A stretch of DNA of 64,000 bases from Acinetobacter sp. Ac_5812 (GCF_013072695.1 NZ_LXUK01000027.1:372001-436000), one strand, 5' to 3'. Counted from the stretch's first letter, positions 38,765 through 49,372 are shown. A program made the numbers and translations. Notes: generated by a model from the sequence alone, not told the origin.

Positions 38765-39955
38765 TTATGCAGTTACTTTAGCAACAACACCAGCGCCTAC
38801 AGTACGACCACCTTCACGGATCGCAAAACGTAGACCTGGGTCCATTGCGATCGGGTGGATTAACTCTACTGACATCTCAACGTTGTCACCAGGCATTACC
38901 ATTTCTACGCCATCTTGTAATTTGATCGCGCCAGTTACGTCAGTTGTACGGAAGTAGAACTGTGGACGGTAACCGTTAAGGAATGGAGTATGACGACCAC
39001 CTTCTTCTTTAGAAAGTACGTATACTTCTGCATCGAATTTAGTGTGCGGCTTGATTGTACCTGGCTTAGCAAGTACTTGACCACGTTGTACGTCTTCACG
39101 CTTAGTACCACGAAGAAGAACACCACAGTTCTCGCCTGCACGACCTTCGTCAAGCAATTTACGGAACATTTCTACGCCAGTTACAGTTGTCTTAACCGTA
39201 TCTTTGATACCTACGATTTCAACTTCTTCACCAACTTTTACGATACCAGCTTCTACACGACCAGTTACAACTGTACCACGGCCTGAGATAGAGAATACGT
39301 CTTCGATTGGCATCAAGAATGCTTTATCGATAGCACGTTCTGGCTCTGGGATGTAAGAGTCAAGTGCAGCAACTAAATCGATTACAGCTTTCTCGCCATA
39401 AGGACCATCGTTACCGTTTAATGCTTGAAGCGCTGAACCACGGATGATTGGAGTGTCATCACCTGGGAAGTCATAAGTAGAAAGAAGTTCACGAACTTCC
39501 ATTTCTACTAATTCAAGTAATTCTTCATCATCAACAAGGTCACACTTGTTCAAGAATACGATGATGTAAGGTACACCAACCTGACGTGAAAGAAGGATGT
39601 GTTCACGAGTTTGTGGCATTGGACCATCAGTCGCAGCACATACAAGGATCGCGCCGTCCATCTGAGCAGCACCAGTAATCATGTTTTTAACATAATCGGC
39701 GTGGCCCGGGCAGTCTACGTGAGCGTAGTGACGGATTGGAGAATCGTATTCTACGTGTGAAGTATTAATTGTAATACCACGTGCTTTTTCTTCAGGAGCT
39801 GAGTCGATTTGTGAGTAATCTTTCGCTTCACCGCCGTAAGTTTTTGCACAGATAGTTGCAATCGCAGCAGTTAAAGTTGTTTTACCATGGTCAACGTGAC
39901 CAATTGTACCCACGTTTACGTGTGGTTTATTACGTTCAAACTTGGCTTTAGCCAT
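38765..39955 (-). CDS. tuf: elongation factor Tu
   Basis: 396-residue translational GTPase delivering aminoacyl-tRNA to the ribosome. Seen: G1 [10 protein letters not shown]2 [12 protein letters not shown]3 DCPGHADY, G4 NKCDLVD, G5 SALQAL, then domains II and III ending in [12 protein letters not shown]. It lies 92 bp downstream of fusA as the last gene of the str operon. Most gammaproteobacteria have a second tuf elsewhere. Confidence 0.98.
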   Translation of the reverse strand: MAKAKFERNKPHVNVGTIGHVDHGKTTLTAAIATICAKTYGGEAKDYSQIDSAPEEKARGITINTSHVEYDSPIRHYAHVDCPGHADYVKNMITGAAQMDGAILVCAATDGPMPQTREHILLSRQVGVPYIIVFLNKCDLVDDEELLELVEMEVRELLSTYDFPGDDTPIIRGSALQALNGNDGPYGEKAVIDLVAALDSYIPEPERAIDKAFLMPIEDVFSISGRGTVVTGRVEAGIVKVGEEVEIVGIKDTVKTTVTGVEMFRKLLDEGRAGENCGVLLRGTKREDVQRGQVLAKPGTIKPHTKFDAEVYVLSKEEGGRHTPFLNGYRPQFYFRTTDVTGAIKLQDGVEMVMPGDNVEMSVELIHPIAMDPGLRFAIREGGRTVGAGVVAKVTA

Positions 39956-40047
39956 GATGATCTTCCTTTATAAACTGCTCATGAGGGTCGCCCATGAGCA
40001 CTTGGTTTTTTAACTAAATTTAGTTGGGTAATATAGTAATCGAAAGA

Positions 40048-42186
40048 TTACTCGTCGTCACCTTTTTTACCGCCAGCTTGGAACTTAGCGATGATGCCTT
40101 CAGCCACGTTACGTGGTGTTTCAGCGTATTTAGCGAATTCCATAGAATAAGTCGCACGACCTTGAGACATAGAACGCATTTGAGTCGCGTAACCAAACAT
40201 CTCAGCCAATGGAACTTCTGCTTTAATTGCTTTTGTTCCACCAGGAAGATCGTCCATACCTTGAACCATACCACGACGACGGTTTAAGTCACCCATGATA
40301 TCGCCCATGTAGTCTTCTGGAGTTTCTACTTCAACTTTCATGATTGGTTCAAGAAGGATAGGATCAGCTTTCATGAAACCGTCACGGAAAGCGTATGAAC
40401 CTGCCATTTTGAACGACAATTCGTCAGAGTCGACATCATGGTAAGAACCATCGAATAATGTCGCTTTGATACCCACAACAGGATAACCAGCCAATACACC
40501 ATTCTTCATACGTTCTTGAATACCTTTATCAACCGCACCAAAGAATTCTTTAGGTACTGTACCGCCGACAACTTCTTCAGCGAATTGGTATTCTTTACCA
40601 GCTTCTTCAACATCCATAGGCTCTAAACGAACATATACATGACCGAATTTACCTTTACCACCTGTTTGACGAACAAACTTACCTTCTTGCTCAACAGACT
40701 TTTTGATCGTTTCACGGTAAGCAACCATTGGTTTACCAATGTTCGCTTCAACACCGAATTCACGCTTCATACGGTCAACGATGATGTCAAGGTGAAGCTC
40801 ACCCATACCAGCAATAATGGTTTGACCAGATTCTTCATCTGTACGAACGCGGAATGATGGATCTTCTTTAGCCAAACGACCTAAAGCAATTGACATTTTT
40901 TCTTGGTCAGCTTTAGTTTTTGGTTCAACAGCCAATGAAATTACTGGCTCTGGGAATTCCATACGCTCAAGTGTAATGATGTTTTTCTCATCACATAATG
41001 TATCACCCGTCGTAACGTCTTTAAGACCTACACACGCTGCGATATCACCTGCACGGATTTCATCAAGATCTTGACGTTCGTTCGCATGCATTTGCACGAT
41101 ACGACCGATACGTTCACGCTTAGATTTAACTGGGTTATAAACCGGATCACCTTGTTTAAGAACACCAGAATAAACACGTACGAATGTTAAGTTACCTACG
41201 AACTTATCGTTCATGATTTTGAACGCAAGTGCAGAGAACGGAGCTTCGTCAGATGCTTCACGAGATGCTTTAGTTTCATCTTTGTCGTCAAGAATACCTT
41301 CAATTGCTTTAACTTCTGTTGGAGAAGGCAAGAATTGAATTACAGCATCCAACATACGTTGAACACCTTTGTTCTTGAACGCTGAACCACAAAGCATAAC
41401 TTGGATTTCAGACGCCAAAGTACGAGTACGTAAACCAGCGATGATTTCTTCTTTAGAAAGATCGCCTTCTTCTAGGTACTTGTCCATTAACTCTTCAGAT
41501 GCTTCAGCCGCAGCTTCAACCATCTTAGTACGCCATTCGTTCGCAGTATCAACGAGGTCAGCAGGAATATCACCGTATTCAAACTTCATACCTTGAGATG
41601 CTTCATCCCAGATAATCGCTTTCATTTCGATGAGGTCAACAACACCTGCAAACGTATCTTCTGCACCAATTGGCACAACGATAGGCACAGGATTACCGCC
41701 TAGACGAGTTTTAACTTGATCAACAGCACGGAAGAAGTTTGCACCAGTACGGTCCATCTTGTTCACGAACGCTAAACGAGGCACTTTATATTTGTTCGCT
41801 TGACGCCATACAGTTTCAGACTGAGGTTGTACGCCACCAACAGCACAGTAAACCATGCACGCACCATCAAGAACACGCATAGAACGTTCAACTTCGATTG
41901 TGAAGTCTACGTGTCCCGGTGTATCGATTACGTTGATACGGTGTTGTGGGAATTGGCTACTCATACCTGACCAGAAACAAGTCGTTGCAGCAGAGGTAAT
42001 TGTAATACCACGCTCTTGCTCTTGTTCCATCCAGTCCATTGTTGCTGCACCATCGTGTACTTCACCAATTTTGTGAGATACACCTGTGTAGAACAAAATA
42101 CGTTCTGTTGTAGTTGTTTTACCTGCGTCAATGTGCGCAGAAATACCGATGTTACGGTAATTACTAATTGGGGTTTGGCGAGCCAT
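40048..42186 (-). CDS. fusA: elongation factor G
   Basis: 712-residue translocation and ribosome-recycling GTPase, the target of fusidic acid. Seen: [26 protein letters not shown] (G1), [10 protein letters not shown] (G2), DTPGHVDFT (G3), NKMDRTGA (G4), the beta-barrel domain II, and domains III-V ending [16 protein letters not shown] 42186 matches the family start, with AGGA 11 nt upstream; a longer open frame to 42231 is not coding. Operon neighbour of rpsG and tuf. Confidence 0.98.
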   Translation of the reverse strand: MARQTPISNYRNIGISAHIDAGKTTTTERILFYTGVSHKIGEVHDGAATMDWMEQEQERGITITSAATTCFWSGMSSQFPQHRINVIDTPGHVDFTIEVERSMRVLDGACMVYCAVGGVQPQSETVWRQANKYKVPRLAFVNKMDRTGANFFRAVDQVKTRLGGNPVPIVVPIGAEDTFAGVVDLIEMKAIIWDEASQGMKFEYGDIPADLVDTANEWRTKMVEAAAEASEELMDKYLEEGDLSKEEIIAGLRTRTLASEIQVMLCGSAFKNKGVQRMLDAVIQFLPSPTEVKAIEGILDDKDETKASREASDEAPFSALAFKIMNDKFVGNLTFVRVYSGVLKQGDPVYNPVKSKRERIGRIVQMHANERQDLDEIRAGDIAACVGLKDVTTGDTLCDEKNIITLERMEFPEPVISLAVEPKTKADQEKMSIALGRLAKEDPSFRVRTDEESGQTIIAGMGELHLDIIVDRMKREFGVEANIGKPMVAYRETIKKSVEQEGKFVRQTGGKGKFGHVYVRLEPMDVEEAGKEYQFAEEVVGGTVPKEFFGAVDKGIQERMKNGVLAGYPVVGIKATLFDGSYHDVDSDELSFKMAGSYAFRDGFMKADPILLEPIMKVEVETPEDYMGDIMGDLNRRRGMVQGMDDLPGGTKAIKAEVPLAEMFGYATQMRSMSQGRATYSMEFAKYAETPRNVAEGIIAKFQAGGKKGDDE

Positions 42187-42363
42187 GATGTCTACATTCC
42201 TAAATGTTATATTTAAAACAGGACGCATCAATTAAATTGATGCGCACAAATATCCAAGCAGGCAACTTAAATACCCGCAAAGCCCCCACTTTGGTAAAGA
42301 GCGATGTTGAATCGAGCTGCGGTACGCATGAATATTCTCCTGATTAGGGACTGTTTTATCCGC

Positions 42364-42834
42364 TTAGAAACGGTAGTGAGAGAAGGCTTTGTTGGCTTCA
42401 GCCATACGATGCACGTCTTCACGTTTTTTGATCGCTGCACCTTTACCTTCAGCTGCATCAAGCAACTCACCAGCAAGACGTAAAGCCATCGTTTTTTCAG
42501 AACGCTTAGCAGCAGCATCTACTAACCAACGCATAGCTAAAGCAGTACGACGGGATGGGCGTACTTCCATAGGTACTTGATAAGTAGCACCACCAACACG
42601 GCGTGCTTTTACTTCGACCATAGGACGAACTTTTTCAAGAGTAGTCTCGAAAAATTCAACTGGGTCTACTTTGTTTTTTTCTTGAACACGTTCTAAAGCA
42701 CCGTAAACGATACCTTCAGCAACAGATTTTTTACCATCTTGCATTACGTGGTTCATGAATTTAGCGATTGTTTGGCTGCTAAATTTTGGATCTGGAAGGA
42801 TCTCACGAGCAGCGACTACGCGACGTCTTGGCAT
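42364..42834 (-). CDS. rpsG: 30S ribosomal protein S7
   Basis: 156-residue primary 16S rRNA-binding protein that starts assembly of the 30S head. Seen: [58 protein letters not shown]-type helix and [12 protein letters not shown] at the end. In E. coli S7 represses the str operon through the rpsL-rpsG spacer; the 159-bp spacer here (42835-42993) could carry such a site, but no matching structure was worked out. Confidence 0.98.
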   Translation of the reverse strand: MPRRRVVAAREILPDPKFSSQTIAKFMNHVMQDGKKSVAEGIVYGALERVQEKNKVDPVEFFETTLEKVRPMVEVKARRVGGATYQVPMEVRPSRRTALAMRWLVDAAAKRSEKTMALRLAGELLDAAEGKGAAIKKREDVHRMAEANKAFSHYRF

Positions 42835-42993
42835 TTTAATACACCTAATAATATGACACTTCAGGATAATCCAGCAGTTTGTACGAGTGTCATGTACTTT
42901 CGCTGGCCTTACTATACGTCGCTTGAATTACAAAACTATGAAGAATTCAAACAAGCGAAACGCTAAAGGGTTGTTTGGACTAGTTTCCTAGAA

Positions 42994-43368
42994 TTACTTC
43001 TTAGGACGCTTAGTACCGTATTTAGAACGTGACTGGTTACGATCTTTAACGCCAGCACAGTCTAAAGAACCACGAACGGTATGGTAACGTACACCTGGTA
43101 AGTCTTTAACACGACCACCACGGATAAGAACAACACTGTGCTCTTGTAGGTTATGACCTTCACCACCGATATAGCTAGATACTTCAAAACCTGAAGTTAA
43201 GCGAACACGGCAAACCTTACGCATTGCTGAGTTAGGTTTTTTAGGTGTAGTAGTATAAACACGTGTACATACACCACGACGTTGTGGACAAGCCTTCAAC
43301 GCAGGAACTTTAGATTTTTCAATCAAAGTTGTACGACCCTTACGGATCAACTGATTTGTTGTTGCCAT
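42994..43368 (-). CDS. rpsL: 30S ribosomal protein S12
   Basis: 124-residue decoding-centre protein and first gene of the str operon. Seen: [46 protein letters not shown] (Lys of the PKKPNSA loop, where streptomycin resistance changes arise, is wild type) and [18 protein letters not shown]. Preceded by a strong promoter at 43435-43463. Confidence 0.98.
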   Translation of the reverse strand: MATTNQLIRKGRTTLIEKSKVPALKACPQRRGVCTRVYTTTPKKPNSAMRKVCRVRLTSGFEVSSYIGGEGHNLQEHSVVLIRGGRVKDLPGVRYHTVRGSLDCAGVKDRNQSRSKYGTKRPKK

Positions 43369-43434
43369 TTGGCAATTCTCCCGTTATTAAACAACCTTAA
43401 AAAAAAGAAAAGAACCTCTTTTTAAGGGCACATA

Positions 43435-43463
43435 ATTGTAAGCTAAGAAGTAAAAATGGTCAA
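43435..43463 (-). promoter_or_regulatory. str operon promoter
   Basis: On the minus strand TTGACC (43463-43458), a 17-bp spacer and TACAAT (43440-43435), a near-consensus sigma-70 promoter about 65 bp before rpsL. Confidence 0.8.
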
Positions 43464-43529
43464 CATTTCAAGTGTCGACCATTTCTGATGTTTGTTGTGT
43501 TTTTTATGTCTAAAACATTACAACCAGAT

Positions 43530-44861
43530 TTAGCTATGTTTTGTTGAGGCAGGTTCTATATCAATTGATTTTTGCTCAGCCTCAATATCCTCAAAAGTTT
43601 CATCTTGCTGCGCTTTTAATGCAGGCTGTTGTTCTGCATGGGGATGTTCAACCACATGCTGTTCTGCAAGCTGTTGAATTCCCTCTTCTACCTCGTCATC
43701 TACAGCGACTGTCGAAGCTTTATTTGCTTTCACTTGCACCGTCACTTTAGTAATCACATCATTCTGTTCATCTGATGCGGTGGTTTTGTTGGCTTCTGCT
43801 GCTGCACTTAATAAACGTGGGCTCGCCTTTTTCAGCAAAGCTTCCGCTTTAAAATATGCATCTAGTGGCGAAATTTTTTCATGGGGATGTTCATTGATAT
43901 AGAAGCGAGCTGCACCAAAAATAGATTGCGATTTGTGCCCAACATCTTCTAATAGTCTCCAACTATAGAAACCACCCAGCGCTGCACCTGCAACAGGTGT
44001 CAATTTACTAAGCACAGATGCTTGAGGAATCCGATTGAGCCAGTTCCATTTAAACTCACCACTTTCATCCACCAACCATTTTTTCACCAACTCAATATCA
44101 TTATTTGAACCTAACAATTGTTGAAACTGTTGCAAGTCATGTGTTTCCAACATGGATTTCAATGCTTTTAATGCAACTAATAAGGTTTGTTTCTCCGCAA
44201 CCAAACTCAAATCAATTTCTTTAAAGATGAAGGCAACGATTTCTTGGTCAGTATCTTCAGATAAATCAAAACCGTGTGAACGACCTGTTTGATATATCGT
44301 TCTCAAAGTCAAAACAATAGATGCTGGAATATCAATCGCCGCACCCCAGACACCCGTTGCACCGGTAATCGCACCTTGCGCTGCAGCTAATAATTTATTT
44401 TGCTCAATCAATGCCTGACTTAGTCGCTGTGAACGCCCAGTATCTGTGGTCAGTTCCATAATATCTTTCACCCCTGCTTCCTCAAGGATTTTTTCAGTCA
44501 GGGAACTATTCGAACTAAACTCATTTAACCATTGGAATAAATAATCTGAGACTTTATCACCCAAATCTGGTGAAACAAACGAAGCCACATTATTCACTCG
44601 GTTATAATGACGACCTAACAATTGATGGGATAATTTTGGAAATTGTTGACGTAGCATTTGTTGAGGATTTTCATATTTTTCGACCTCAAATGGACTTTTG
44701 AAACGTGCTTTTCCTTCAACAATATTGGATGAATTCGCAAGTTCTGCACCCGATGTGGTTGGGGCAACTTGAAATTTCTGTAGTTCAGAACTGAGCTTTT
44801 TAGCCACTCCAAAGGCTTGTGCAAATAAACCTGAAGATTGCTTGTTTTTAGATTTTGTCAT
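43530..44861 (-). CDS. EcsC-family protein
   Basis: 443 residues. The centre (ISGA-type segment AAQGAITGATGVWGAAIDIPASIVLTLRTIYQTGRSHGFDL, then VAGAALGGFYSWRLLEDVGHKSQ) matches the EcsC family, whose members are membrane-associated helical proteins of unclear role, named after a Bacillus ABC-transporter operon gene. The N-terminal ~110 residues are a low-complexity linker and the C-terminal ~80 are acidic and Gln-rich, which may bind partners. ATG 44861 follows GAGG by 7 nt. The gene is monocistronic. Confidence 0.8.
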   Translation of the reverse strand: MTKSKNKQSSGLFAQAFGVAKKLSSELQKFQVAPTTSGAELANSSNIVEGKARFKSPFEVEKYENPQQMLRQQFPKLSHQLLGRHYNRVNNVASFVSPDLGDKVSDYLFQWLNEFSSNSSLTEKILEEAGVKDIMELTTDTGRSQRLSQALIEQNKLLAAAQGAITGATGVWGAAIDIPASIVLTLRTIYQTGRSHGFDLSEDTDQEIVAFIFKEIDLSLVAEKQTLLVALKALKSMLETHDLQQFQQLLGSNNDIELVKKWLVDESGEFKWNWLNRIPQASVLSKLTPVAGAALGGFYSWRLLEDVGHKSQSIFGAARFYINEHPHEKISPLDAYFKAEALLKKASPRLLSAAAEANKTTASDEQNDVITKVTVQVKANKASTVAVDDEVEEGIQQLAEQHVVEHPHAEQQPALKAQQDETFEDIEAEQKSIDIEPASTKHS

Positions 44862-45152
44862 CAAGTACCTCTGTTGTGTAATCTGTGCATTTCTAGGTAA
44901 ATACTAGGTTGAATGTAGATTTATCTCAACTTTTATCTGTGTTCTTTCTTTACGTTTCGTCACAACATCGCGAATATTTACGAATCTTTACACAACTGGA
45001 AATAGGCATAAGATTTGCCATAAGAAATAAAAAACCTTTCTGCTATCATGGTGTCATTCACTCATAAGCCATTTTAATCGTTATTTTTCTCCTGATTTGT
45101 ATTCATAGCGAGATGCACAGGGCTTAAGTATTACCATAAAAGGGATCTGTAA

Positions 45153-46382
45153 ATGAAACGTGTTGTAATCACTGGTATGGGCATTAACTCATGTATCGGT
45201 AACTCTTTAGAAGAGGTCACTCATTCTTTAAAAAATGGAATCTCAGGCACACGTTTAAATCCAACTTATGCAGAACTGAATTTTAAGAGCCATGTCAGCG
45301 CAGCAGCTGAACAGGATTTTGATGGTATTGATCGCAAACTAAAACGCTTTATGGGCGTCTGTGCGATGTATGCGTATAACGCAGCTGTCGCAGCTGTTGA
45401 ACATGCTGGACTGAAACAAGAAGATTTGGCAAACAATCCACGTTACGGTATTGCTGGCGGTTCTGGTGGTAACTCAACTGCATCTGTTGCAGAAATGATC
45501 AAACTGTTAGAGGAAAAAGGCGCACGTAAAATCGGTCCTTTCTTTGTACCTCGTAATATGAGTAACACCATTACTGCGAACGTTGGCGTTGCATTTAAAC
45601 TGCAAGGTATAGCGCACTCGATTACCAGCGCATGTGCAACGTCTGCTGATGCGATTGGTTATGCCTACAACCTCATTCAATTAGGTAAACAAGATTTAAT
45701 GCTTGCTGGCGGTGGTGAAGAAGATCACTGGTCACAAAGCTTATTGTTTGATGCGATGGGTGCATTGTGTTCAAAATACAATGACACACCTGAAACTGCA
45801 TCACGCCCATACTCAAAAGACCGTGACGGTTTCGTCATTGCTGGTGGTGGTGGTTTCGTGGTGCTTGAATCACTTGAACATGCACAAGCACGTGGTGCAA
45901 ACATTCTAGCTGAAGTGATTGGTTATGCTGCAAACAGTGATGGTGCAGACATGGTTGCCCCAAGTGGTGAAGGTGCGACACGTTGTATCATCATGGCACT
46001 TGATGAAGCAAAACAACACGGCGTAGAAAATATTGACTATGTCAACACCCACGGTACTTCAACACCAGCCGGTGACGTGACTGAGCTTAAAGCCATGGAA
46101 CGTGCATTTGGTGAAGGACAAGTTCCCCCACTTAGCTCGACCAAATCGATGACGGGTCATAGCTTAGGTGCTGCGGGCGTTCAGGAAGCGATTTACTCGG
46201 TGTTGATGATGCAAAATGACTTTATTGCCCCAAATATCAACGTGACTGAGCTTGATGAAGGCGCACAAGGTTTCGATATTGTACTTGAAAAGCGTGATGC
46301 AAAACTGAATACTGTCATGAGTAACAGTTTTGGCTTTGGCGGCGTAAACGCTTGCCTCATTTTCAAGAAGTGGGATGCGTAG
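45153..46382 (+). CDS. fabB: 3-oxoacyl-ACP synthase I
   Basis: 409-residue condensing enzyme that elongates acyl-ACP with malonyl-ACP; FabB is needed for unsaturated fatty acid elongation. Seen: MKRVVITGMGINSCIGNSLEE; the nucleophile in TSACATSADAIGYA; HGTSTPAGDVTELKA; GHSLGAAGVQEA; and NSFGFGGVNACLIF. The Cys-His-His triad is complete. The stop codon TAG shares its last bases with the beginning of the repeat element at 46382. No fabA lies next to it here. Confidence 0.93.
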   Translation: MKRVVITGMGINSCIGNSLEEVTHSLKNGISGTRLNPTYAELNFKSHVSAAAEQDFDGIDRKLKRFMGVCAMYAYNAAVAAVEHAGLKQEDLANNPRYGIAGGSGGNSTASVAEMIKLLEEKGARKIGPFFVPRNMSNTITANVGVAFKLQGIAHSITSACATSADAIGYAYNLIQLGKQDLMLAGGGEEDHWSQSLLFDAMGALCSKYNDTPETASRPYSKDRDGFVIAGGGGFVVLESLEHAQARGANILAEVIGYAANSDGADMVAPSGEGATRCIIMALDEAKQHGVENIDYVNTHGTSTPAGDVTELKAMERAFGEGQVPPLSSTKSMTGHSLGAAGVQEAIYSVLMMQNDFIAPNINVTELDEGAQGFDIVLEKRDAKLNTVMSNSFGFGGVNACLIFKKWDA

Positions 46383-46668
46383 AGGGTCCGTTGACATTTC
46401 ACAGATGCTTGCGACAGAGGATATTTTTTAGCTAATACAAGGCATGACTTATGAAACTTAGTCATTCTAAGTGATGAACAGCGACTAATGCTGTGAAACA
46501 TAACGTAGTAGCAGCAAAAAATATCCCTGTCCCGAAGGGTTATGACTAAAACTTCCCTAAACTTCGTTATGAAACTTGGCAATGGAGTCACCATTACCTA
46601 CGTTCCATGCCTTGTTTAAGTCGTTTTAGTCTATAACGCAAGCATAGTTGAAATATCAACACACCCTC
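46382..46668. repeat. palindromic-ended repeat element, copy B
   Basis: About 287 bp, related to copy A at 13944-14210. Left end GAGGGTCCGTTGACATTTCA; the reverse complement of the right end is GAGGGTGTGTTGATATTTCA. The symmetry continues inward (ACAAGGCATG occurs in both arms), and GGATATTTTTT and AAAAAATATCC form a second internal pair. No open frame of note. It begins inside the fabB stop codon and ends 20 bp before hemJ. Confidence 0.75.
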
Positions 46669-46688
46669 GCCCCCACTGAGGATTATCG

Positions 46689-47141
46689 ATGGATGCACCT
46701 TCTGATGCTTTCTTGTGGGTAAAAGCATTACATATTATTGCTGTGGTGTGTTGGTTCGCTGCATTATTCTACTTACCACGTCTTTTTGTTTACCATGCCA
46801 TGAGCGAAGATGCTGTGAGTCATCAACGCTTTGAAGTCATGGAACGTAAGTTGTATCGCGGTATTATGTGGCCGTCTATGATTGCCACACTTATTACCGC
46901 CCACTTTCTAGTTGATTGGGGCGATGCAACCCGACATTATCATGAAGCTTTATGGTTCTATCTTAAAGTCGGTCTAGTCGGCTTATTGGTGATTTACCAT
47001 TTTGTTTGTGGTTATTATCGTAAAAAACTGATTGGCAATGCCCACTATAAATCACACAAGTTTTGGCGATTCTTTAATGAGATGCCGACCTTGATCTTAT
47101 TTGCTGTGGTGATTTTAGTCGTAGTAAAACCTCAGTTTTAA
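46689..47141 (+). CDS. hemJ: protoporphyrinogen oxidase HemJ
   Basis: 150-residue four-helix membrane enzyme that oxidises protoporphyrinogen IX to protoporphyrin IX in haem synthesis, used by Acinetobacter instead of HemG or HemY. Seen: LWVKALHIIAVVCWFAALFYLPRLFVYHA with the conserved His, RGIMWPSMIATLITAHFL, LKVGLVGLLVIYHFVCGYYRK and FNEMPTLILFAVVILVVVKP. Length and helix number are typical. Confidence 0.9.
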   Translation: MDAPSDAFLWVKALHIIAVVCWFAALFYLPRLFVYHAMSEDAVSHQRFEVMERKLYRGIMWPSMIATLITAHFLVDWGDATRHYHEALWFYLKVGLVGLLVIYHFVCGYYRKKLIGNAHYKSHKFWRFFNEMPTLILFAVVILVVVKPQF

Positions 47142-47164
47142 CTCAACAGCATGCTTCTTTTTCT

Positions 47165-47190
47165 AATGCTGTAGCTTAGACTACAGCATT
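47165..47190. terminator. hairpin between hemJ and the next convergent gene
   Basis: AATGCTGTAG and CTACAGCATT form a 10-bp stem with a 6-nt loop. Neither side has a good T-run, so it is a weak terminator candidate. Confidence 0.45.
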
Positions 47191-47198
47191 AACCCAAA

Positions 47199-47591
47199 CT
47201 ACAAACAACGTATCCCCTTCAAGTTTAAAGACACTTGCTCAAAGTGGGTCTCTTTTTTTGTTTTCAGATTTCGATAGCTTACGTCATAAAGAATATAGCC
47301 TTGTGACACAAAGGTACACTGTCCTGTCACTTTGCCATCAATCAGCTCATTCATGGTTTTATAAACTTCAGGCTGAGCGACTTCGCCCATCTCAACCTCT
47401 TCAATATGGACTGACTCAGAAAGCTTGATATCTTTGAGATAGGGATAATACTTGATCGACTGTGTCTTTAAATATTCTGGTGAAACCAATAAAATTGATT
47501 TTTTTCCATCCGCAAAACAGTAATATTCATTACTTGCATAGGCCTGTACGCACACAGATAAAAATAGGCACAATAAAACAGTTTTCTTCAT
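47199..47591 (-). CDS. small exported protein of unknown function
   Basis: 130 residues with a clear Sec signal peptide (MKKTVLLCLFLSVCVQAYA-SNE). The mature part has three cysteines (C in YYCFADG, GQCTF, GIRCL). No family was recognised. ATG 47591 is used because it begins the signal peptide. The adjacent upstream gene, 51 bp away and co-directional, also encodes an exported cysteine-containing protein, so the two may work together in the periplasm. Confidence 0.6.
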   Translation of the reverse strand: MKKTVLLCLFLSVCVQAYASNEYYCFADGKKSILLVSPEYLKTQSIKYYPYLKDIKLSESVHIEEVEMGEVAQPEVYKTMNELIDGKVTGQCTFVSQGYILYDVSYRNLKTKKETHFEQVSLNLKGIRCL

Positions 47592-47642
47592 ATTTCTTTG
47601 CTCAACCAATGATTGATCTGTATAGATGTTCCGACAATCAGA

Positions 47643-48368
47643 TCATAAATATTGCTTTATTCTTAACGGGACTTTGTTGGATAAGCCTGACTTTTTCATT
47701 TGATCAGCATACATCCTGTAATTTTTTCTGGCTTGGCTTAGATTTTTTAAAGCTAGATAGGCATCCGCTCGATTTAAGTAAGCCACAGTTCTATTCGGAT
47801 CTAACTTTATGACATGGTTTAACAATCTTAATGCAGCATCATAATCACCCAATTGATAGAGGAAAAACGCAGAATCGTTTAGCTCTGCTGCATCGTGTTT
47901 TTTATAGGTAGATAATTGACAATCAATGCTCCCAACAATTTGCTGTATCTCAGAAACCTCTCTTTTATTGAGTTGTTTTAGCTGTTCCGAAGCTAGGTAG
48001 TGAAAGTAGTTAACCCCATCTTTTCCCCCACCAATATCTGCCATCCATACTGGTGTGTGACTTTGTTTATCCCATTGTCCACTGCAACTGTTAGAAATCA
48101 TGCTAGGTATGGTATCTAAAATCACGTTTCGGTTTTTATCCACAATAAGACACTGCGTCATTTCAGTTTCAGATGCATCCAAAATTGCAGCATAGTTGTA
48201 TTGATTATTCTTATAAGCATCAATCGTTAAGAAAAAAAGCGTGCTATCAGCTTGTAACGCTTTCAATGGTGATCCCGTACAATTTTTATAGTGTTGTATG
48301 TCTAAATCCGCATAAGCTGCACTGCTTGCCCAGCAGAGTGAAAAAAACATTAATTTAATGCTCCGCAT
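47643..48368 (-). CDS. exported TPR-containing protein
   Basis: 241 residues: signal peptide (SIKLMFFSLCWASSAAYA-DLD), a 150-residue N-terminal domain with several cysteines (NCTGSP, TQCLIVD, SNSCSGQWD, SIDCQLS), then two tetratricopeptide repeats (ELNDSAFFLYQLGDYDAALRLLNHVIKLDPN and VAYLNRADAYLALKNLSQARKNYRMYAD). ATG 48368 is taken; an in-frame GTG 12 bp earlier is possible. TPRs suggest protein-protein contact in the periplasm. Divergent from the gene at 48445. Confidence 0.65.
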   Translation of the reverse strand: MRSIKLMFFSLCWASSAAYADLDIQHYKNCTGSPLKALQADSTLFFLTIDAYKNNQYNYAAILDASETEMTQCLIVDKNRNVILDTIPSMISNSCSGQWDKQSHTPVWMADIGGGKDGVNYFHYLASEQLKQLNKREVSEIQQIVGSIDCQLSTYKKHDAAELNDSAFFLYQLGDYDAALRLLNHVIKLDPNRTVAYLNRADAYLALKNLSQARKNYRMYADQMKKSGLSNKVPLRIKQYL

Positions 48369-48444
48369 ACCAAAATTCACCCTGTTTAGTTCGCTTTTAT
48401 TCTAGAATAAACCAAATTTCACGTTTTTCAGATGCATCGTTCAG

Positions 48445-48969
48445 ATGAACAAACCATTTCAACACACTCTGCCAAGATTGAAAGCTCGATTCATTGCCAG
48501 CCTAATTTTTTACCTCAAAATGAACCAATTTCAATACCGTGGTTTGACGTCTGGTGAAATCGAAATGGCACGTCCTGTCTTTGGCGATCTTATCGATTAT
48601 GCACAAATAAAGATTTTTAATATCCCCTATTTACCTTGGCAACCTGCCAATATTTTTATGGCACCGAACGGCAACTTATTTGTACATCAGAAATATTTCC
48701 GTCCTGACTATTCAATATGCTCAATATCCCTGCAAGGAATCTTTATTCATGAGTTGGCGCATATTCTACAGTTTCAGCAAGGAACCAATGTCGTTGTTAA
48801 AGGTGCAATACTTCAAGCAGGCTATTACTTCAGCTTTAAGCAATACAATCCATATCGATATCAATTGATCAAAAACAAAGCCTTTTCGAGTTATAACATC
48901 GAACAACAAGGTGATATTGCACGAGATGTGTTTTTCCACAAAATCCCCAACATTATTCTAGAAAAATAA
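48445..48969 (+). CDS. HELAH protein resembling Vgr-related proteins
   Basis: 174 residues. IFIHELAHILQFQQG contains the zincin HExxH zinc-binding motif (HELAH). The first half (RGLTSGEIEMARPVFGDLIDYAQIKIFN) resembles proteins annotated as Vgr-related, often found beside type VI secretion effector genes. No secretion gene is near. No Glu/His third zinc ligand was identified with confidence, and the C-terminal half looks like the reworked metallopeptidase fold of this family. It is followed by a strong terminator. Confidence 0.6.
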   Translation: MNKPFQHTLPRLKARFIASLIFYLKMNQFQYRGLTSGEIEMARPVFGDLIDYAQIKIFNIPYLPWQPANIFMAPNGNLFVHQKYFRPDYSICSISLQGIFIHELAHILQFQQGTNVVVKGAILQAGYYFSFKQYNPYRYQLIKNKAFSSYNIEQQGDIARDVFFHKIPNIILEK

Positions 48970-49002
48970 AAAGCCCTGTAAGTTTTAACTACAGGGCTTT
49001 TT
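48968..49002. terminator. bidirectional terminator
   Basis: AAAAAGCCCTGTA and TACAGGGCTTTTT form a 13-bp stem with a 9-nt loop, serving the HELAH gene on plus and the small membrane-protein operon on minus. Confidence 0.9.
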
Positions 49003-49025
49003 AACTAAGCATTGTGCAAGAAAAA

Positions 49026-49187
49026 TTATGCAGCAGTGCCTTTTTGAGTTTCAGTATTAAGTTCATGACTATCATCCATATCAGTCGTAAAATCTACACG
49101 CATCGCATCCTTAACAATGGTACCAATACGCCCAACACCAATAGCTAACACCAAGGCGATTACAGGCAATAAAATTGTTGAAGTCAT
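49026..49187 (-). CDS. 53-residue small membrane protein (third of a tandem set)
   Basis: Minus-strand gene starting MTSTILLPVIALVLAIGVGR, with the same hydrophobic N-terminal segment and GRIGTI motif as its two upstream neighbours, but with a hydrophilic acidic tail of about 25 residues (MRVDFTTDMDDSHELNTE). GAGG stands 9 nt before the start. It is too short for standard gene callers. One membrane helix with the tail on the cytoplasmic or periplasmic side is inferred; the family was not recognised. Confidence 0.7.
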   Translation of the reverse strand: MTSTILLPVIALVLAIGVGRIGTIVKDAMRVDFTTDMDDSHELNTETQKGTAA

Positions 49188-49230
49188 AATTTCGTACCTC
49201 TTTATTTAAAATGACTATTAAAAAACCAGG

Positions 49231-49329
49231 TTAGGCTTGTTGATCTTGTTCGCGAAACATGACTGTCCCAATACGACCAACAACCACAGCTAAACCAAAA
49301 GCAATTACAGGAAATAATAAAACTGACAT
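49231..49329 (-). CDS. 32-residue small membrane protein (second of a tandem set)
   Basis: MSVLLFPVIAFGLAVVVGR followed by IGTVMFREQDQQA. It differs from the 49373-49471 gene by only four residues near the C-terminus, so it is a recent tandem duplicate. GAGGTAA stands 6 nt before the start. The sequence is one hydrophobic helix, a GR-I/V-GT turn and a short charged tail. Confidence 0.75.
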   Translation of the reverse strand: MSVLLFPVIAFGLAVVVGRIGTVMFREQDQQA

Positions 49330-49372
49330 CGTTCGTTACCTCATCAAAAATGAATCAAAATTTAATGATCAA

